Notes: a model not told the origin generated them from the sequence alone. A stretch of DNA of 64,000 nt from Bacteroidota bacterium (GCA_018669475.1 JABHCC010000010.1:184385-248384); one strand, 5' to 3'; shown: positions 30,516 through 39,942, counted from the first letter of the stretch. Translations and numbers: made by a program.

Positions 30516-32633
30516 TTATTGAATATGTAACATTTGTCTGTAATTCTCTTGTGCATTGGAGATCACCAGCCAATACGATCCTCTGGCCAGCTTTGATCCA
30601 TTCATACCTGCCAGATCCCATCTGCTCTCAAATCTTACTCCTGCTTCAATTGATGGCTCTGCTTCATAAACCACCTGTCCGGTAACTGATAATACCTGGA
30701 TTCTCACCTCTTTGCTGACCCAATCGGCCGGAGGGTTAAAAACAATCTGTACGTAATCAGTACAAGGATTCGGGAATAAGGAAAGTTTGCTGTCCAATAC
30801 TTCTATATCTTCCCATCCGGTGAGTCTGGATTCATCTGAACAAGAAGTACAAATTGCAACAGTATCACTGGGTTCAAGACACAAAAACGCTGTATATATA
30901 CTTAGTATCCGATTGTCTAAACTTTCAATCAGTGCCTGGGAAACCAGCTCATTATTAGCTGGTTGATTTTCTAATTCCATAATATGATTTCCGTACCAGG
31001 CCTTATTTGTAAGGGTATCTCCCATCCAAATATCATCTTCATCAATCTGTATAAGTCGATTGAAAGGTTCGTTCTGATACATACCGGTCAAATATAAAAA
31101 GAAAGGGGCCTCTCCAATAAATTTTCCGGTCTGAACGAAGCTGTCATCAAGATGAAAGGATTCACTCTTGCTCTGATTAAACCTCCCGTAGCAGAAACCA
31201 TCGGCAGTTGAGGAATATAAATCAAAGGCGGTTATTGAACCAGCAAGGGCGCCAAAAACTGAGCCATATAAGGCATCCAGACTGCTATTCCACAATCTTT
31301 CATAAACACCACCTGATGATCGTGAGAGGTTGATATAGAAATACTCCTGTCCTGAATACCAATGCTCTCCAATACGGTTTTGAGAATGATTGGTGTTTTG
31401 GATATCTGCAATAAGGAAAGGAATATTGGTTTCATTCATGATCTTGATATCATTGAGCAAGCCATTTGCATCTCCAAAAGCTCCAAAATTGTCCCCATTA
31501 GAGAATAACACTATTTGTCCGCCATTTTGCTCTTCCACAAAAGATGTACCCCGGGAAATCAAGCCTGGCAAATTATTATATAGTGTAATAAAAGGGTCCT
31601 TCAGGGCCTCAAAAGCTTCATCAAGTTCCTCCATATTAATGGGACTCCATTTATCAGAATACTGCTCTGTTTCAAATCTTGAGTAGAAAAGATTAAATGA
31701 ATCCTTTTCAGTAAAATTATCCAGCAAATAGTTTTGTAATGTGTTGAATATTAACTCCCTGCTGATTGTAGTGTTGAGAGGGCTATAATCCACCAATACG
31801 GCAACCTTTTTATATGTGTCTGATTCCAGATATTGCCCGAAATTAACTGCAAGCTGATAAACACCTTCACCGCTCTGGTCTTTTGTTGTGGTCAGGAAGT
31901 ATCCGTTTGTCATCGGTGCTTTCATTCGAAAATTCAGCTGTCCTTCAACAATCTGATCGGGTTTTACAATCATTTTGTGATAATTGCCAAATTGATAATC
32001 GAATTCCTGAGTAAATGCTTCATCCACTTCAGGAATCCGTGGATCAGACCAACCCTCCTCTGTCCAGACAAGAGTTGTTAAAGCCGGAATACTCTTTGAA
32101 CTTTGTAATATTTCAATGGGCAGGGGAACACTTGCTTTTCCATTTGCCCAGTTGGCCGGGACCAGATAAGTGATTTTAACTTTTCTCTTCTCGTTTGATT
32201 TCATCGGATAAACCCGTAACTCATAGCTGTTTTCACCCGTTTTTTTGAGAATTGACGGATCTCTTCTTCGATTCACAATGCCTTCATAAATATTAGAGGC
32301 AGTCCATTTGTCGAGAATTTTTCCCTGAACAATATCGTTTCCAACCCAAAGCCAGCTATCCAGAACCTGGGAACCATCCGGCAGGGTAAAATACAAGAGG
32401 GATTCCAGCTGTGGATTACCACTAAAATATTGGCCTTTTGAGGAAATAGTCAGATAAAGTCCCATTTCCATATATGTGCCGGCAGGTCGAATTGACAGGG
32501 TAGCTTCTTCAATTGTTCCCTGCTTCCAATACCAGGTCTGCTGAGGATTTAATACCCACAGAGCATTTTGAGAATATACTTGTGAGGACAGGAGAAAAAG
32601 TCCGAATATCAGACTTATTAGTAATCGCATCAT
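30516..32633 (-). CDS. T9SS-exported VIT/vWA-like protein
   Basis: 705 residues from the ATG at 32633. Signal peptide (MMRLLISLIFGLFLLSSQVYSQ). Residues ~55-190 resemble a VIT (inter-alpha-trypsin inhibitor) domain (DSWLWVGNDIVQGKILDKWTA, YEGIVNRRRDPSILKK). A vWA-like part follows in which the metal site DxSxS is reduced to DYSPLNT. The last ~85 residues are a T9SS type A sorting domain (LSLFPNPCTDYVQIVFN ... LARGSYWLVI), so the protein is secreted through the outer membrane. It stands 7 bases after the SelD-fusion gene, a surprising place for a surface protein. Confidence 0.82.
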   Translation of the reverse strand: MMRLLISLIFGLFLLSSQVYSQNALWVLNPQQTWYWKQGTIEEATLSIRPAGTYMEMGLYLTISSKGQYFSGNPQLESLLYFTLPDGSQVLDSWLWVGNDIVQGKILDKWTASNIYEGIVNRRRDPSILKKTGENSYELRVYPMKSNEKRKVKITYLVPANWANGKASVPLPIEILQSSKSIPALTTLVWTEEGWSDPRIPEVDEAFTQEFDYQFGNYHKMIVKPDQIVEGQLNFRMKAPMTNGYFLTTTKDQSGEGVYQLAVNFGQYLESDTYKKVAVLVDYSPLNTTISRELIFNTLQNYLLDNFTEKDSFNLFYSRFETEQYSDKWSPINMEELDEAFEALKDPFITLYNNLPGLISRGTSFVEEQNGGQIVLFSNGDNFGAFGDANGLLNDIKIMNETNIPFLIADIQNTNHSQNRIGEHWYSGQEYFYINLSRSSGGVYERLWNSSLDALYGSVFGALAGSITAFDLYSSTADGFCYGRFNQSKSESFHLDDSFVQTGKFIGEAPFFLYLTGMYQNEPFNRLIQIDEDDIWMGDTLTNKAWYGNHIMELENQPANNELVSQALIESLDNRILSIYTAFLCLEPSDTVAICTSCSDESRLTGWEDIEVLDSKLSLFPNPCTDYVQIVFNPPADWVSKEVRIQVLSVTGQVVYEAEPSIEAGVRFESRWDLAGMNGSKLARGSYWLVISNAQENYRQMLHIQ

Positions 32634-32640
32634 TTTGGTA

Positions 32641-34863
32641 TTAAGGTTTGTGTGTGTTGATATAGATTGCTTTGTTCTGTTTTGGTGTAACTTTTCCAAT
32701 GAGGAAAGCTTTTTGCTTATTCATTGTTAAACGTTTCTTTACGTCCTCTAATTGCCCCGACGGAACAGAAAACAATAGGCCTCCTGATGTTTGTGCATCC
32801 GCCAGTAATAGCTGTTTTCCCTCTCCAATTCCAGCTGAAAACTCTACCTGATCTGACACAAATGAGAGGTTATTTCTGGTACCACCTGGCACCACCCCAG
32901 CTGCGATAAGGTTTTCAGTTTCGTTAATTACCGGCACCTGATCCAGCCATAGTTCTGCACTTAACTTGCTTGCCTGCATCATTTCTTTAAGGTGTCCTAA
33001 TAGACCAAAGCCAGTAATATCAGTACATGCATTTACGATTGTTCCTTTCATAGCCTCAGCGGCCTTATTATTCAACTGGCTCATCAGACTTCCAATCTCA
33101 TTTATCTGAATTTCATTTAATAATCCACGCTTGAGGGCTGTTGTCATTATCCCTAATCCGATTGGTTTGGTTAAAATCAGGAGGTCGTTCTCCATTGCCC
33201 CCTTGTTCTTCCACAGTTGATCAGGGTGAACGCTTCCCGAAACCACCATACCAAATTTGGGTTCATTATCTTCTATTGTATGTCCGCCCAAAATAGGAAT
33301 ACCAGCTTCCTTTGCTTTATCTGAAGCTCCTCTGAGTATTTCTTCAAGCACCGACATGGCCAGCCTTTTCGCAGGAAAGCCAACAATATTAAGGGCAAAA
33401 AGAGGCTCAGCACCCATGGCATAAATATCACTAAGCGAATTTGCCGCAGCAATAGCCCCGAAGAGATAAGGATCGTCTACGACAGGGGTAAAGAAATCTA
33501 CCGTTTGCACCAGAGCCAGATCATCTCTTAAGCGATACACTGCAGCATCGTCGGCTGTTTCGGTGCCAACCAGAATATTAGGTCCTGAAGGGATCGGCAA
33601 TTTTTTCAATACAGCCTCAAGGTCCTGAGGACGTAGTTTACAGGCACATCCTAAACCATGGGTAAAATGTGTTAGTTTAATTTGTCCTGGTTCATTCCGG
33701 GGTATGCCTGTACTTTCCTGATCCGGCAGGAAGAGCTTTACCTTTTGAATAATCTCTTTTGAAGCCTCATCAATATCATCCCGGCTGCATAGTTTTCCTG
33801 TTGAGAAACGAATGGTTCCCATAGCCCAATCGACAGGTATCGACATTGCTTCAAGAGTAGCAGACACATTCACCTCATCGGCATGGCATGCAGCGCCGGC
33901 TGATGCAGCTACTTTATTCATTGCCAGGAGCAGGGTGGAGGCTTCCAGATTCTGAAACGACACACTCAGAGTATTAGGTAATCGTGAGTCTGGATGGCCA
34001 TTAACCCTCATATCCGGAAAGGCTTCCTGTAAATTATTCTCAAGCCTGTCTCTGGTCTCTTTCATTTGCAATGCATTATTGGTCAGGTGCTTGCCAGCCT
34101 CTTCAGCAGCTTGTCCAAGACCGACTATCTGCAAAACATTTTCTGTACCGGGACGAGTGTTTTTCTCATGATCAGCGCCATGGTAAATCTTTTTCAAAGA
34201 GGTTCCCTCCCGGATAAATAAGGCCCCCACACCTTTTGGTCCATAGAATTTGTGTGCTGCCACTGATAACAGATCGACACCCAGATCCTTTGCCTGAACA
34301 GGAATTTTACCAAGCGACTGGGCACAATCTGAATGGGTGATTATTCCCCTCAAACGAGCAGCTTCTGCAATAATATTCACCGGTTGGATGGTACCCACCT
34401 CATTATTGGCGTGCATGATCGTAATAAGAATTGTATCTGGCCTGATGGCTTCAATAAGCTCATCAGGATTAATCATACCGTAAGCATCAGGAGAAATCCT
34501 GGTTATTGAAAAGCCAAATGACTCAAGGTATTTGCAAACTTCAGCGACTGCCGGATGCTCGAAACCAGTGGTAATAATGTGACGGCCTTTGTCCTGATGG
34601 GCAAAGGCTATCCCCTGAATGGCCATATTGTTTGCTTCAGTGCCTCCACTGGTGAATACAATTTCATGGGCCTGGCAGCCTATAAGATTTGCTACCTGTC
34701 CACGTGCTTTCTCAACAGCTGTTCGGGTAATCGCTCCGTAACTATGTGAGCTGCTCGGATTTCCGAAATGATCAGTCAAATAGGGCTGCATGGCTTTTAC
34801 CACTTCCGCATCCATGGGAGTTGTGGCGTTATAGTCGAGATATATCACTTTGCTACTGTCCAT
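32641..34863 (-). CDS. selD: Cysteine desulfurase - selenophosphate synthetase fusion
   Basis: 740 residues from the ATG at 34863 (an ATG at 34896 would overlap rsgA). Residues 1-380 are a NifS/IscS-type desulfurase: LDYNATTP, H103, PLP lysine K205 (AAHKFYGPKG) and catalytic loop cysteine C326 (SAGAACHAD). Residues ~393-740 are SelD, opening with LTHFTHGLGCACKL (C406/C408, equivalent to the C17/C19 pair of E. coli SelD). Both active sites look intact. The fusion could take selenium from selenocysteine or Cys-bound selenide and pass it directly into selenophosphate for MnmH. One base separates it from rsgA. Confidence 0.93.
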   Translation of the reverse strand: MDSSKVIYLDYNATTPMDAEVVKAMQPYLTDHFGNPSSSHSYGAITRTAVEKARGQVANLIGCQAHEIVFTSGGTEANNMAIQGIAFAHQDKGRHIITTGFEHPAVAEVCKYLESFGFSITRISPDAYGMINPDELIEAIRPDTILITIMHANNEVGTIQPVNIIAEAARLRGIITHSDCAQSLGKIPVQAKDLGVDLLSVAAHKFYGPKGVGALFIREGTSLKKIYHGADHEKNTRPGTENVLQIVGLGQAAEEAGKHLTNNALQMKETRDRLENNLQEAFPDMRVNGHPDSRLPNTLSVSFQNLEASTLLLAMNKVAASAGAACHADEVNVSATLEAMSIPVDWAMGTIRFSTGKLCSRDDIDEASKEIIQKVKLFLPDQESTGIPRNEPGQIKLTHFTHGLGCACKLRPQDLEAVLKKLPIPSGPNILVGTETADDAAVYRLRDDLALVQTVDFFTPVVDDPYLFGAIAAANSLSDIYAMGAEPLFALNIVGFPAKRLAMSVLEEILRGASDKAKEAGIPILGGHTIEDNEPKFGMVVSGSVHPDQLWKNKGAMENDLLILTKPIGLGIMTTALKRGLLNEIQINEIGSLMSQLNNKAAEAMKGTIVNACTDITGFGLLGHLKEMMQASKLSAELWLDQVPVINETENLIAAGVVPGGTRNNLSFVSDQVEFSAGIGEGKQLLLADAQTSGGLLFSVPSGQLEDVKKRLTMNKQKAFLIGKVTPKQNKAIYINTHKP

Positions 34864-34864
34864 A

Positions 34865-35788
34865 TCACCAAGGTGTCTTTCTGTATTTCTCATCATTATC
34901 AGTCAGCAAACTAATATAATTATTATACCGCATAAAGCTGATCTTTCCTTCTTCAACTGCACTTACTACAGCGCAATCTGGTTCATGTGAGTGTGTACAA
35001 TTATGGTAACGGCAATTATCTGCCTTCTCGAAAATCTCTGGAAAGAAATGATAGAGTTCTTCTTTCTGCATGTCAACCGTTCCAAAACCACGAATTCCGG
35101 GAGTATCAATAATCCACCCTGAGGATTCAAATTCAAACATCTCTGCATAAGTAGTAGTGTGTTTCCCTGTTTTATGCATTTCTGAGATTTCCTGAATTTT
35201 CAAATTCAAATCTGGTTTGAGGCAATTAATAAGACTGGATTTGCCGACCCCTGAATTTCCGCTAAAAACGGTTATTTTATTCAGCAGCAGAGAGCGAAGT
35301 TCATCAATACCAGTATTTTCAGGTACTGAGCTTTCATAGCAAGGATATCCAGCCGCCTCATAAATTCTTTTCCATTCTCTAAGAGTAAGATTTTCTTTCT
35401 CCCTGTATAAATCGGTTTTATTGAAAATAAGGCGGGCAGGTATTTTGTATGCTTCAGCTGAAATCAGGAATCGGTCGATAAACATGCTCATTGTCACGGG
35501 ATCCCTTAATGATACAATAAGAAAAGCCTGATCCACATTAGAGGCAATGATATGCGCTTCTTTGCTGAGCTTGGTTGATTTACGGATAATATAATTCCTG
35601 CGCGGATCAATTTTTGTGATCACTCCTTTGTCGTCCTCCTCCAGAATAAATTCAACAATATCACCCACTGCAACCGGGTTGGTGAGTCGAATGCCTTTAA
35701 TTCTGAACTTACCCCTTACAGTGCAAGAAACGAATTCGCCGTTCTCATTCCTGACAATATGGAGTAATCCACTTGTCTTTATGACCAT
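34865..35788 (-). CDS. rsgA: Ribosome small subunit GTPase RsgA
   Basis: 307 residues from the ATG at 35788. An ATG four codons upstream (35800) lies only 4 bases after a strong promoter box, so the inner start fits better. N-terminal OB domain, then a circularly permuted GTPase order: NKTDLY (G4) before GNSGVGKSSLINCL (G1) and DTPGIRGFG (G3). A zinc knuckle CRYHNCTHSHEPDC closes it. Assists late 30S maturation. It heads the rsgA/selD-fusion/mnmH run. Confidence 0.94.
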   Translation of the reverse strand: MVIKTSGLLHIVRNENGEFVSCTVRGKFRIKGIRLTNPVAVGDIVEFILEEDDKGVITKIDPRRNYIIRKSTKLSKEAHIIASNVDQAFLIVSLRDPVTMSMFIDRFLISAEAYKIPARLIFNKTDLYREKENLTLREWKRIYEAAGYPCYESSVPENTGIDELRSLLLNKITVFSGNSGVGKSSLINCLKPDLNLKIQEISEMHKTGKHTTTYAEMFEFESSGWIIDTPGIRGFGTVDMQKEELYHFFPEIFEKADNCRYHNCTHSHEPDCAVVSAVEEGKISFMRYNNYISLLTDNDEKYRKTPW

Positions 35789-35804
35789 TCCCCTATTCAT
35801 GTCT

Positions 35805-35835
35805 CAAAAGTAACAAGGCTTTACGGGCTGGCAAA
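35805..35835 (-). promoter_or_regulatory. Bacteroidota-type promoter for rsgA and the selenium operon
   Basis: On the minus strand TTTG (35832-35835), exactly 19 bases, then TACTTTTG (35805-35812). This is the closest full match in the window to the TTG-N19-TAnnTTTG consensus. Position predicts transcription start about 35797-35800 and supports translation from 35788. Confidence 0.65.
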
Positions 35836-35939
35836 GGCCAATAGATAATATTTAGCTGAGATTCTCTTTTGATGATGTCAAGCACCCAGGAATCGAGATT
35901 CAATCCTGAACAATTCTACACCTGACTATTCTGGTTTTT

Positions 35940-36644
35940 TCAAAGAAGGAAATTTAAATCTCCTCCCGGATTGACTTCGCGAGGGCTTTCGCCATACTTA
36001 AAAATCCGGGCTGGTCTGGGTCCGATAAGTTCCATTCTTTTATTTATCACTTTCAGCATGGACCCTTCACGCAGGCCTAAAACGAAAGTATGCTTATTCA
36101 CTTCGATAAACTCCTCAATTCTGGCCTCGCGGGTTTCGCCGGCATGGCCATCGGGGTTAGCATCCAGATAATGCGGATTGATCTGAAATGGTATCAGGTT
36201 GAAGGCATGCAATCCACGGGGATCAATTATGGGCATGTCATTAGTGGTCTTAATCGTTGGACAGGCCATATTTGAGCCTGCACTCCAGCCCACATATGGT
36301 GTTCCGGTAAGTACCTTTTCCCTTATACAGTCGACCAGATTATTATCATGTATCATACGGGTGAGGTGCCATGTATTTCCACCCCCAACAACAATTGCTT
36401 CAGCCTGCCTTACTGCCTCAACAGGATCTTCGTGATTGTGTATTGAATCGACTTGATAAGCAATTTCATCAAAACGCTCCTGTACTTTTTCAGCATAGGT
36501 ATCATAAGAAAAAGTAACACCTGCATATGGCAGAAAAAGTGTCTTTTTAACCTTTGTACCCAGGAAATCCTGAATATTCTGTTTAGGATAGTTGAGGTAA
36601 GGCTCCCCGGCATTAGTAGAATTGCTTATCAGTAAAAGTCTCAT
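35940..36644 (-). CDS. pepE: Dipeptidase E (peptidase S51)
   Basis: 234 residues, aspartyl dipeptidase. The serine nucleophile is in VGWSAGSNMACPT, VVGGGNTWHL precedes it, and INPHYLDANPDGHAGETREARIEEF carries the later histidine region. Cleaves Asp-X dipeptides in the cytoplasm. Overlaps the ThiF-like gene by 4 bases. Confidence 0.92.
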   Translation of the reverse strand: MRLLLISNSTNAGEPYLNYPKQNIQDFLGTKVKKTLFLPYAGVTFSYDTYAEKVQERFDEIAYQVDSIHNHEDPVEAVRQAEAIVVGGGNTWHLTRMIHDNNLVDCIREKVLTGTPYVGWSAGSNMACPTIKTTNDMPIIDPRGLHAFNLIPFQINPHYLDANPDGHAGETREARIEEFIEVNKHTFVLGLREGSMLKVINKRMELIGPRPARIFKYGESPREVNPGGDLNFLL

Positions 36645-37426
36645 ATCTTGTTTGAATTATTTGAAAAGGAAACTGCAAGAGTTTCTTTATTAAAGTTGTC
36701 TGGATTACGTTTTATCTTAAGCTGATTGTATTGTTGATTAAAAGTGTTGAAGATAAGTAAATGACCTGATTGTACGGTACCAACATCCAATAATATTTTC
36801 AGGGCTTCATTTGCCTGTAATAAACCAAAAATCCCTGGAAGCATACTATAAATCCCCAGTGTTTGACTCTCATCAAGAATCACACCTTCGGGTTCAGGGA
36901 ATAAACAACGATAACTGGGTCCTCCTTTATAATTGAATACGCTCATTTGTCCGATAGTTTTAAATACTGATGCATGTACCAGGGGTTTGTCAGCCATGAT
37001 ACAGGCATCGTTTAAAACATAGCGAGCTTTAAGGTTGTCAGTACAGTCCAGAACCACATCAAAATCCTTAATAATGGCTAATATATTATTATAGTTTGCC
37101 CTAATAACCAAGCGTTTAATTTTGACAAGGGGGTTCATCTTCGTCATGAGTGAGCAGGCAACAATAGCCTTATGCTTGCCCACATCATCGATTCCATAAA
37201 AAACCTGACGCTGAAGATTTGAAAAATCAATCCGATCATCATCCATGATCGTCAGATGTCCTACACCGGTAGCTGTAAAGTATTGTATGGCCGGGCAGCC
37301 TAAGCCACCGACACCCACAACCAGCACGCGCGAAGATTTAAGTTTTTCCTGACCTTTTTCACCAATATCGTCCAACAAAAGATGCCTGTGGTATCTTTGT
37401 TTTTCAATTTCTGAGAGTTTTGTCAT
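36641..37426 (-). CDS. ThiF/MoeB/HesA-family E1-like adenylyltransferase
   Basis: 261 residues: RYHRHLLLDDIGEKGQEKLKSSRVLVVGVGGLGCPAIQYF (nucleotide site), DDDRIDFSNLQRQVFY, DCTDNLKARYVLNDAC. These activate the C-terminal Gly-Gly of ThiS or MoaD. The CxxC pairs that bind zinc in MoeB/ThiF are missing: the region reads YRCLFPEPEGVILDESQTLG, with one cysteine. No ThiS/MoaD-like gene is nearby, so pathway is unclear. Confidence 0.8.
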   Translation of the reverse strand: MTKLSEIEKQRYHRHLLLDDIGEKGQEKLKSSRVLVVGVGGLGCPAIQYFTATGVGHLTIMDDDRIDFSNLQRQVFYGIDDVGKHKAIVACSLMTKMNPLVKIKRLVIRANYNNILAIIKDFDVVLDCTDNLKARYVLNDACIMADKPLVHASVFKTIGQMSVFNYKGGPSYRCLFPEPEGVILDESQTLGIYSMLPGIFGLLQANEALKILLDVGTVQSGHLLIFNTFNQQYNQLKIKRNPDNFNKETLAVSFSNNSNKI

Positions 37427-37440
37427 GGCCCTAAGATAAA

Positions 37441-37477
37441 AAAAAAGACCGATTCCGCTGTATGCAGAACCGGTCTC
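37441..37477 (-). terminator. Intrinsic terminator after the beta-barrel gene
   Basis: A hairpin AGACCG...CGGTCT (37447-37452 with 37472-37477) that on the minus strand is followed by a run of seven or more T. It lies just after the stop of the 37498-38334 gene. Confidence 0.7.
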
Positions 37478-37497
37478 AAAATAAACTGTTTCTATGA

Positions 37498-38334
37498 TTA
37501 ATTACTTCCCAAATGGAGGCCAACTGTTACCGGGTAAATATCCGGTCCCATTCCATCGGTGAAAAGTGTTTGTGGGTAATAATTTGCAAATAATGTAATA
37601 TCACCATAACCTACACGTGCAGTAAATCCATATTTGAAGTTTCTCAGGTTATATGAATCTTTTGATTTGATTTTTTGCTTTTCGCCATCAACTGTATATT
37701 TCTGAACCTGGCGACTTCCCAATTTCACACCGCCAACTACACCTGCTGATAATTTGATCCGATTATGTTCGCCATAAACAGGGATCTGAAATTCAAGCAT
37801 GAGGGGTACATTCAGATATGTCATACTAAAACGGTTTTTATTCAGATCAAAATCTACCGGAGTGCCTGTCATTTGTCCACCTACCTCTGCCAACTTTACA
37901 TCATTAGTCAGCATATATCTTGTATACTCAAGTCCCATACCTGTAACGATTCCAAAGTAATTACGTATAATTCCTAATGATTTCTCAGCGAAATTAAAAT
38001 TGAATGTTAATGACTTCAGCATATCCGGCTCAATGAATGCAGCTTCTGCAGGCAGAGCAAATTCATAATCGCTATTTACAAAATTTGCAAAACCGATTTC
38101 CAGGCCGTCCCATGTTCCATCCATCTTGCGAGGCTTTTTCTTTTTGTGAATTTTATGAGTGACAATAACATTATCTTCAAAATCTTCATCTGATAAAATG
38201 GTTATCTCCTTATCGTCGTCTACTACAACGGTATACTTCTTATTGCCAACACGTACTTTGGATGTGTCCTGAGCAAAAGAGCTGGATCCTAATCCGATCA
38301 GAGCTGCAAGGGCTAAAAATAAAATTCGTTTCAT
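37498..38334 (-). CDS. Outer-membrane beta-barrel protein (PorT-like)
   Basis: 278 residues with a signal peptide (MKRILFLALAALIGLGSSSFAQ). A lysine-rich stretch (THKIHKKKKPRK) is followed by beta strands typical of 8-stranded Bacteroidota barrels (GLEIGFANFVNSDYEF, LPLMLEFQIPVYGE-like, GFTARVGYGDITLFANYYPQ). Downstream of the ECF sigma / anti-sigma pair with a 73-base gap, so it may be their target. Confidence 0.75.
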   Translation of the reverse strand: MKRILFLALAALIGLGSSSFAQDTSKVRVGNKKYTVVVDDDKEITILSDEDFEDNVIVTHKIHKKKKPRKMDGTWDGLEIGFANFVNSDYEFALPAEAAFIEPDMLKSLTFNFNFAEKSLGIIRNYFGIVTGMGLEYTRYMLTNDVKLAEVGGQMTGTPVDFDLNKNRFSMTYLNVPLMLEFQIPVYGEHNRIKLSAGVVGGVKLGSRQVQKYTVDGEKQKIKSKDSYNLRNFKYGFTARVGYGDITLFANYYPQTLFTDGMGPDIYPVTVGLHLGSN

Positions 38335-38407
38335 AATATTAAAGTTTGTAATAATTCTGATTTGGTGGTATGACGGACAAGCACTAAGAAAAGTTACATA
38401 TGGCCTG

Positions 38408-39454
38408 TTATTTGCCTGTCCTTTTTTGTCGCACTGGCGTGCTGAAGGCTACTAAACGTGAATCAAAATCAACTGACACCAGTTCTCCCTGGTCATCATA
38501 GCTACGGTCAATATCGGCTTCCAAATTCATAAATCCGGCTACTTGCTCAAGTCCGACATCAGCCACTTCCCAGATGGAGAATCGGTTTTTTTCAACCATT
38601 TCAGAATCCTGGCCTAATATTCTCTTCCTGATCATATCAGAAGTAAACTCAAGCAGGCTTAAATACTCGTCAGGGTTCTTTTGGTTTTCTGACTGGCTGG
38701 CCAGAGAATAATCCTTAACAAAAGTTGAAGAATGAAGGACGGCGGTTTGCCTTGGTAATGCCGGGATGTTGGCCAGTTCCTCAAGAGGTGGCCGTTCGGC
38801 CAAAATATTGATAGTTTCAGATTTCCCTTCAGATTCTGACAAATTTTGTTTTGGTTTTGTGGCAGCAATTTTATCAAAGCGAGCTGGATGAGCCAGTTTA
38901 TCAAGATAGATAATTTGTCGGCTGGTATCCTGAGCCATCTCTTCAAGACTTGTTTCTTCAAGCATAGGTGATACAATAAACCATCCCAGGATTAAAGCAG
39001 CAGCACTAGCAAGAGCACCATAAACAAAAGCAGGTATTCGAATTGTCTTTTTTTTCAGTTTGTCTTTTTCTTCAAAGACAATATTCTGTTCGGCATGTAA
39101 AGTTGCTCTGGTAAATTGCTCATAAACAGACGCATACTCGGGATCTGATTCCAGTTTCTGATCAAATAAAACTTGTTCTGCAGGAATCATATCACCCTCA
39201 AGGCGGGCGATGCACTGAATCTCAAATTCACTGGCTTCCGGTACAGTCATCCCCGATTTAAACAAGTCTGACTTATCAGGACAGCTCTCATTTGATGGCA
39301 TTAATACCGGCCAATCTGAGTCAGGTGTCAAAGCATCAATTTCGGGATGCTCTCCTAAAAACTGAAGCAAAGTCTCCTCCTGATCCGGGGAAAGTTTTCC
39401 TTCCTTCCAGTCAATCATCCAGACTTCGTAATTAAATATATTCAGTTTTTCCAT
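38408..39454 (-). CDS. Putative anti-sigma factor
   Basis: 348 residues. A cytoplasmic N-terminal region (~1-145, acidic, with WMIDWKEGKLSPDQEETLLQFL) is followed by one TM helix (IPAFVYGALASAAALILGWFIV, cut here from its ends) and a ~180-residue periplasmic tail. Immediately after an ECF sigma gene (2-base gap), the usual arrangement for a membrane anti-sigma factor. No zinc-binding HxxxCxxC is present. Family not certain. Confidence 0.7.
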   Translation of the reverse strand: MEKLNIFNYEVWMIDWKEGKLSPDQEETLLQFLGEHPEIDALTPDSDWPVLMPSNESCPDKSDLFKSGMTVPEASEFEIQCIARLEGDMIPAEQVLFDQKLESDPEYASVYEQFTRATLHAEQNIVFEEKDKLKKKTIRIPAFVYGALASAAALILGWFIVSPMLEETSLEEMAQDTSRQIIYLDKLAHPARFDKIAATKPKQNLSESEGKSETINILAERPPLEELANIPALPRQTAVLHSSTFVKDYSLASQSENQKNPDEYLSLLEFTSDMIRKRILGQDSEMVEKNRFSIWEVADVGLEQVAGFMNLEADIDRSYDDQGELVSVDFDSRLVAFSTPVRQKRTGK

Positions 39455-39456
39455 CT

Positions 39457-39942
39457 CTATATCACACTTTCCATTGATCCGATATAATTCTTTAAGAACA
39501 CCCTGGCCCTGTAAATATAAACTTTCACCTGGGCTTCAGTCAAATCTGTTATCTCAGCTATTTCTTTGTACGAATATCCTTCATAATCTCTTAACAGAAC
39601 CACAGACCTTTGATCATCCGGCAGCTTTTCAATAGCCTCATTTAAGATCTCTTTCAGATCAGAATAATGTTCATTATGTGAATATTCCAGCTGATCCACT
39701 TGTTCTATATTCGTTTGTCTTTTATCTTTTCTGATCTTATCGATCATTGCATGGTATGCTGTTGTAAAAAGATATGATTTAGCTTTTTCACTATTAACCT
39801 TCTGAGCATTAACCCATAGGCGTTCAAAAGTGTCCTGAACCACATCGCGTGCCTTTTCTTCATCCTGAATATTCTTCAGAATAAATCTATACACAGGATC
39901 AGCATACTGATCCACACAATGATTGTAATCTTTTACAGTCAT
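39457..39942 (-). CDS. ECF RNA polymerase sigma factor
   Basis: 161 residues. Region 2 shows DVVQDTFERLWVN and SYLFTTAYHAMIDKIRK. Region 4 shows LPDDQRSVVLLRDYEGYSYKEIAEITDLTEAQVKVYIYRARVFLK, a helix-turn-helix. Predicted to be held by the downstream membrane protein and to control the beta-barrel gene or others. Confidence 0.92.
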   Translation of the reverse strand: MTVKDYNHCVDQYADPVYRFILKNIQDEEKARDVVQDTFERLWVNAQKVNSEKAKSYLFTTAYHAMIDKIRKDKRQTNIEQVDQLEYSHNEHYSDLKEILNEAIEKLPDDQRSVVLLRDYEGYSYKEIAEITDLTEAQVKVYIYRARVFLKNYIGSMESVI

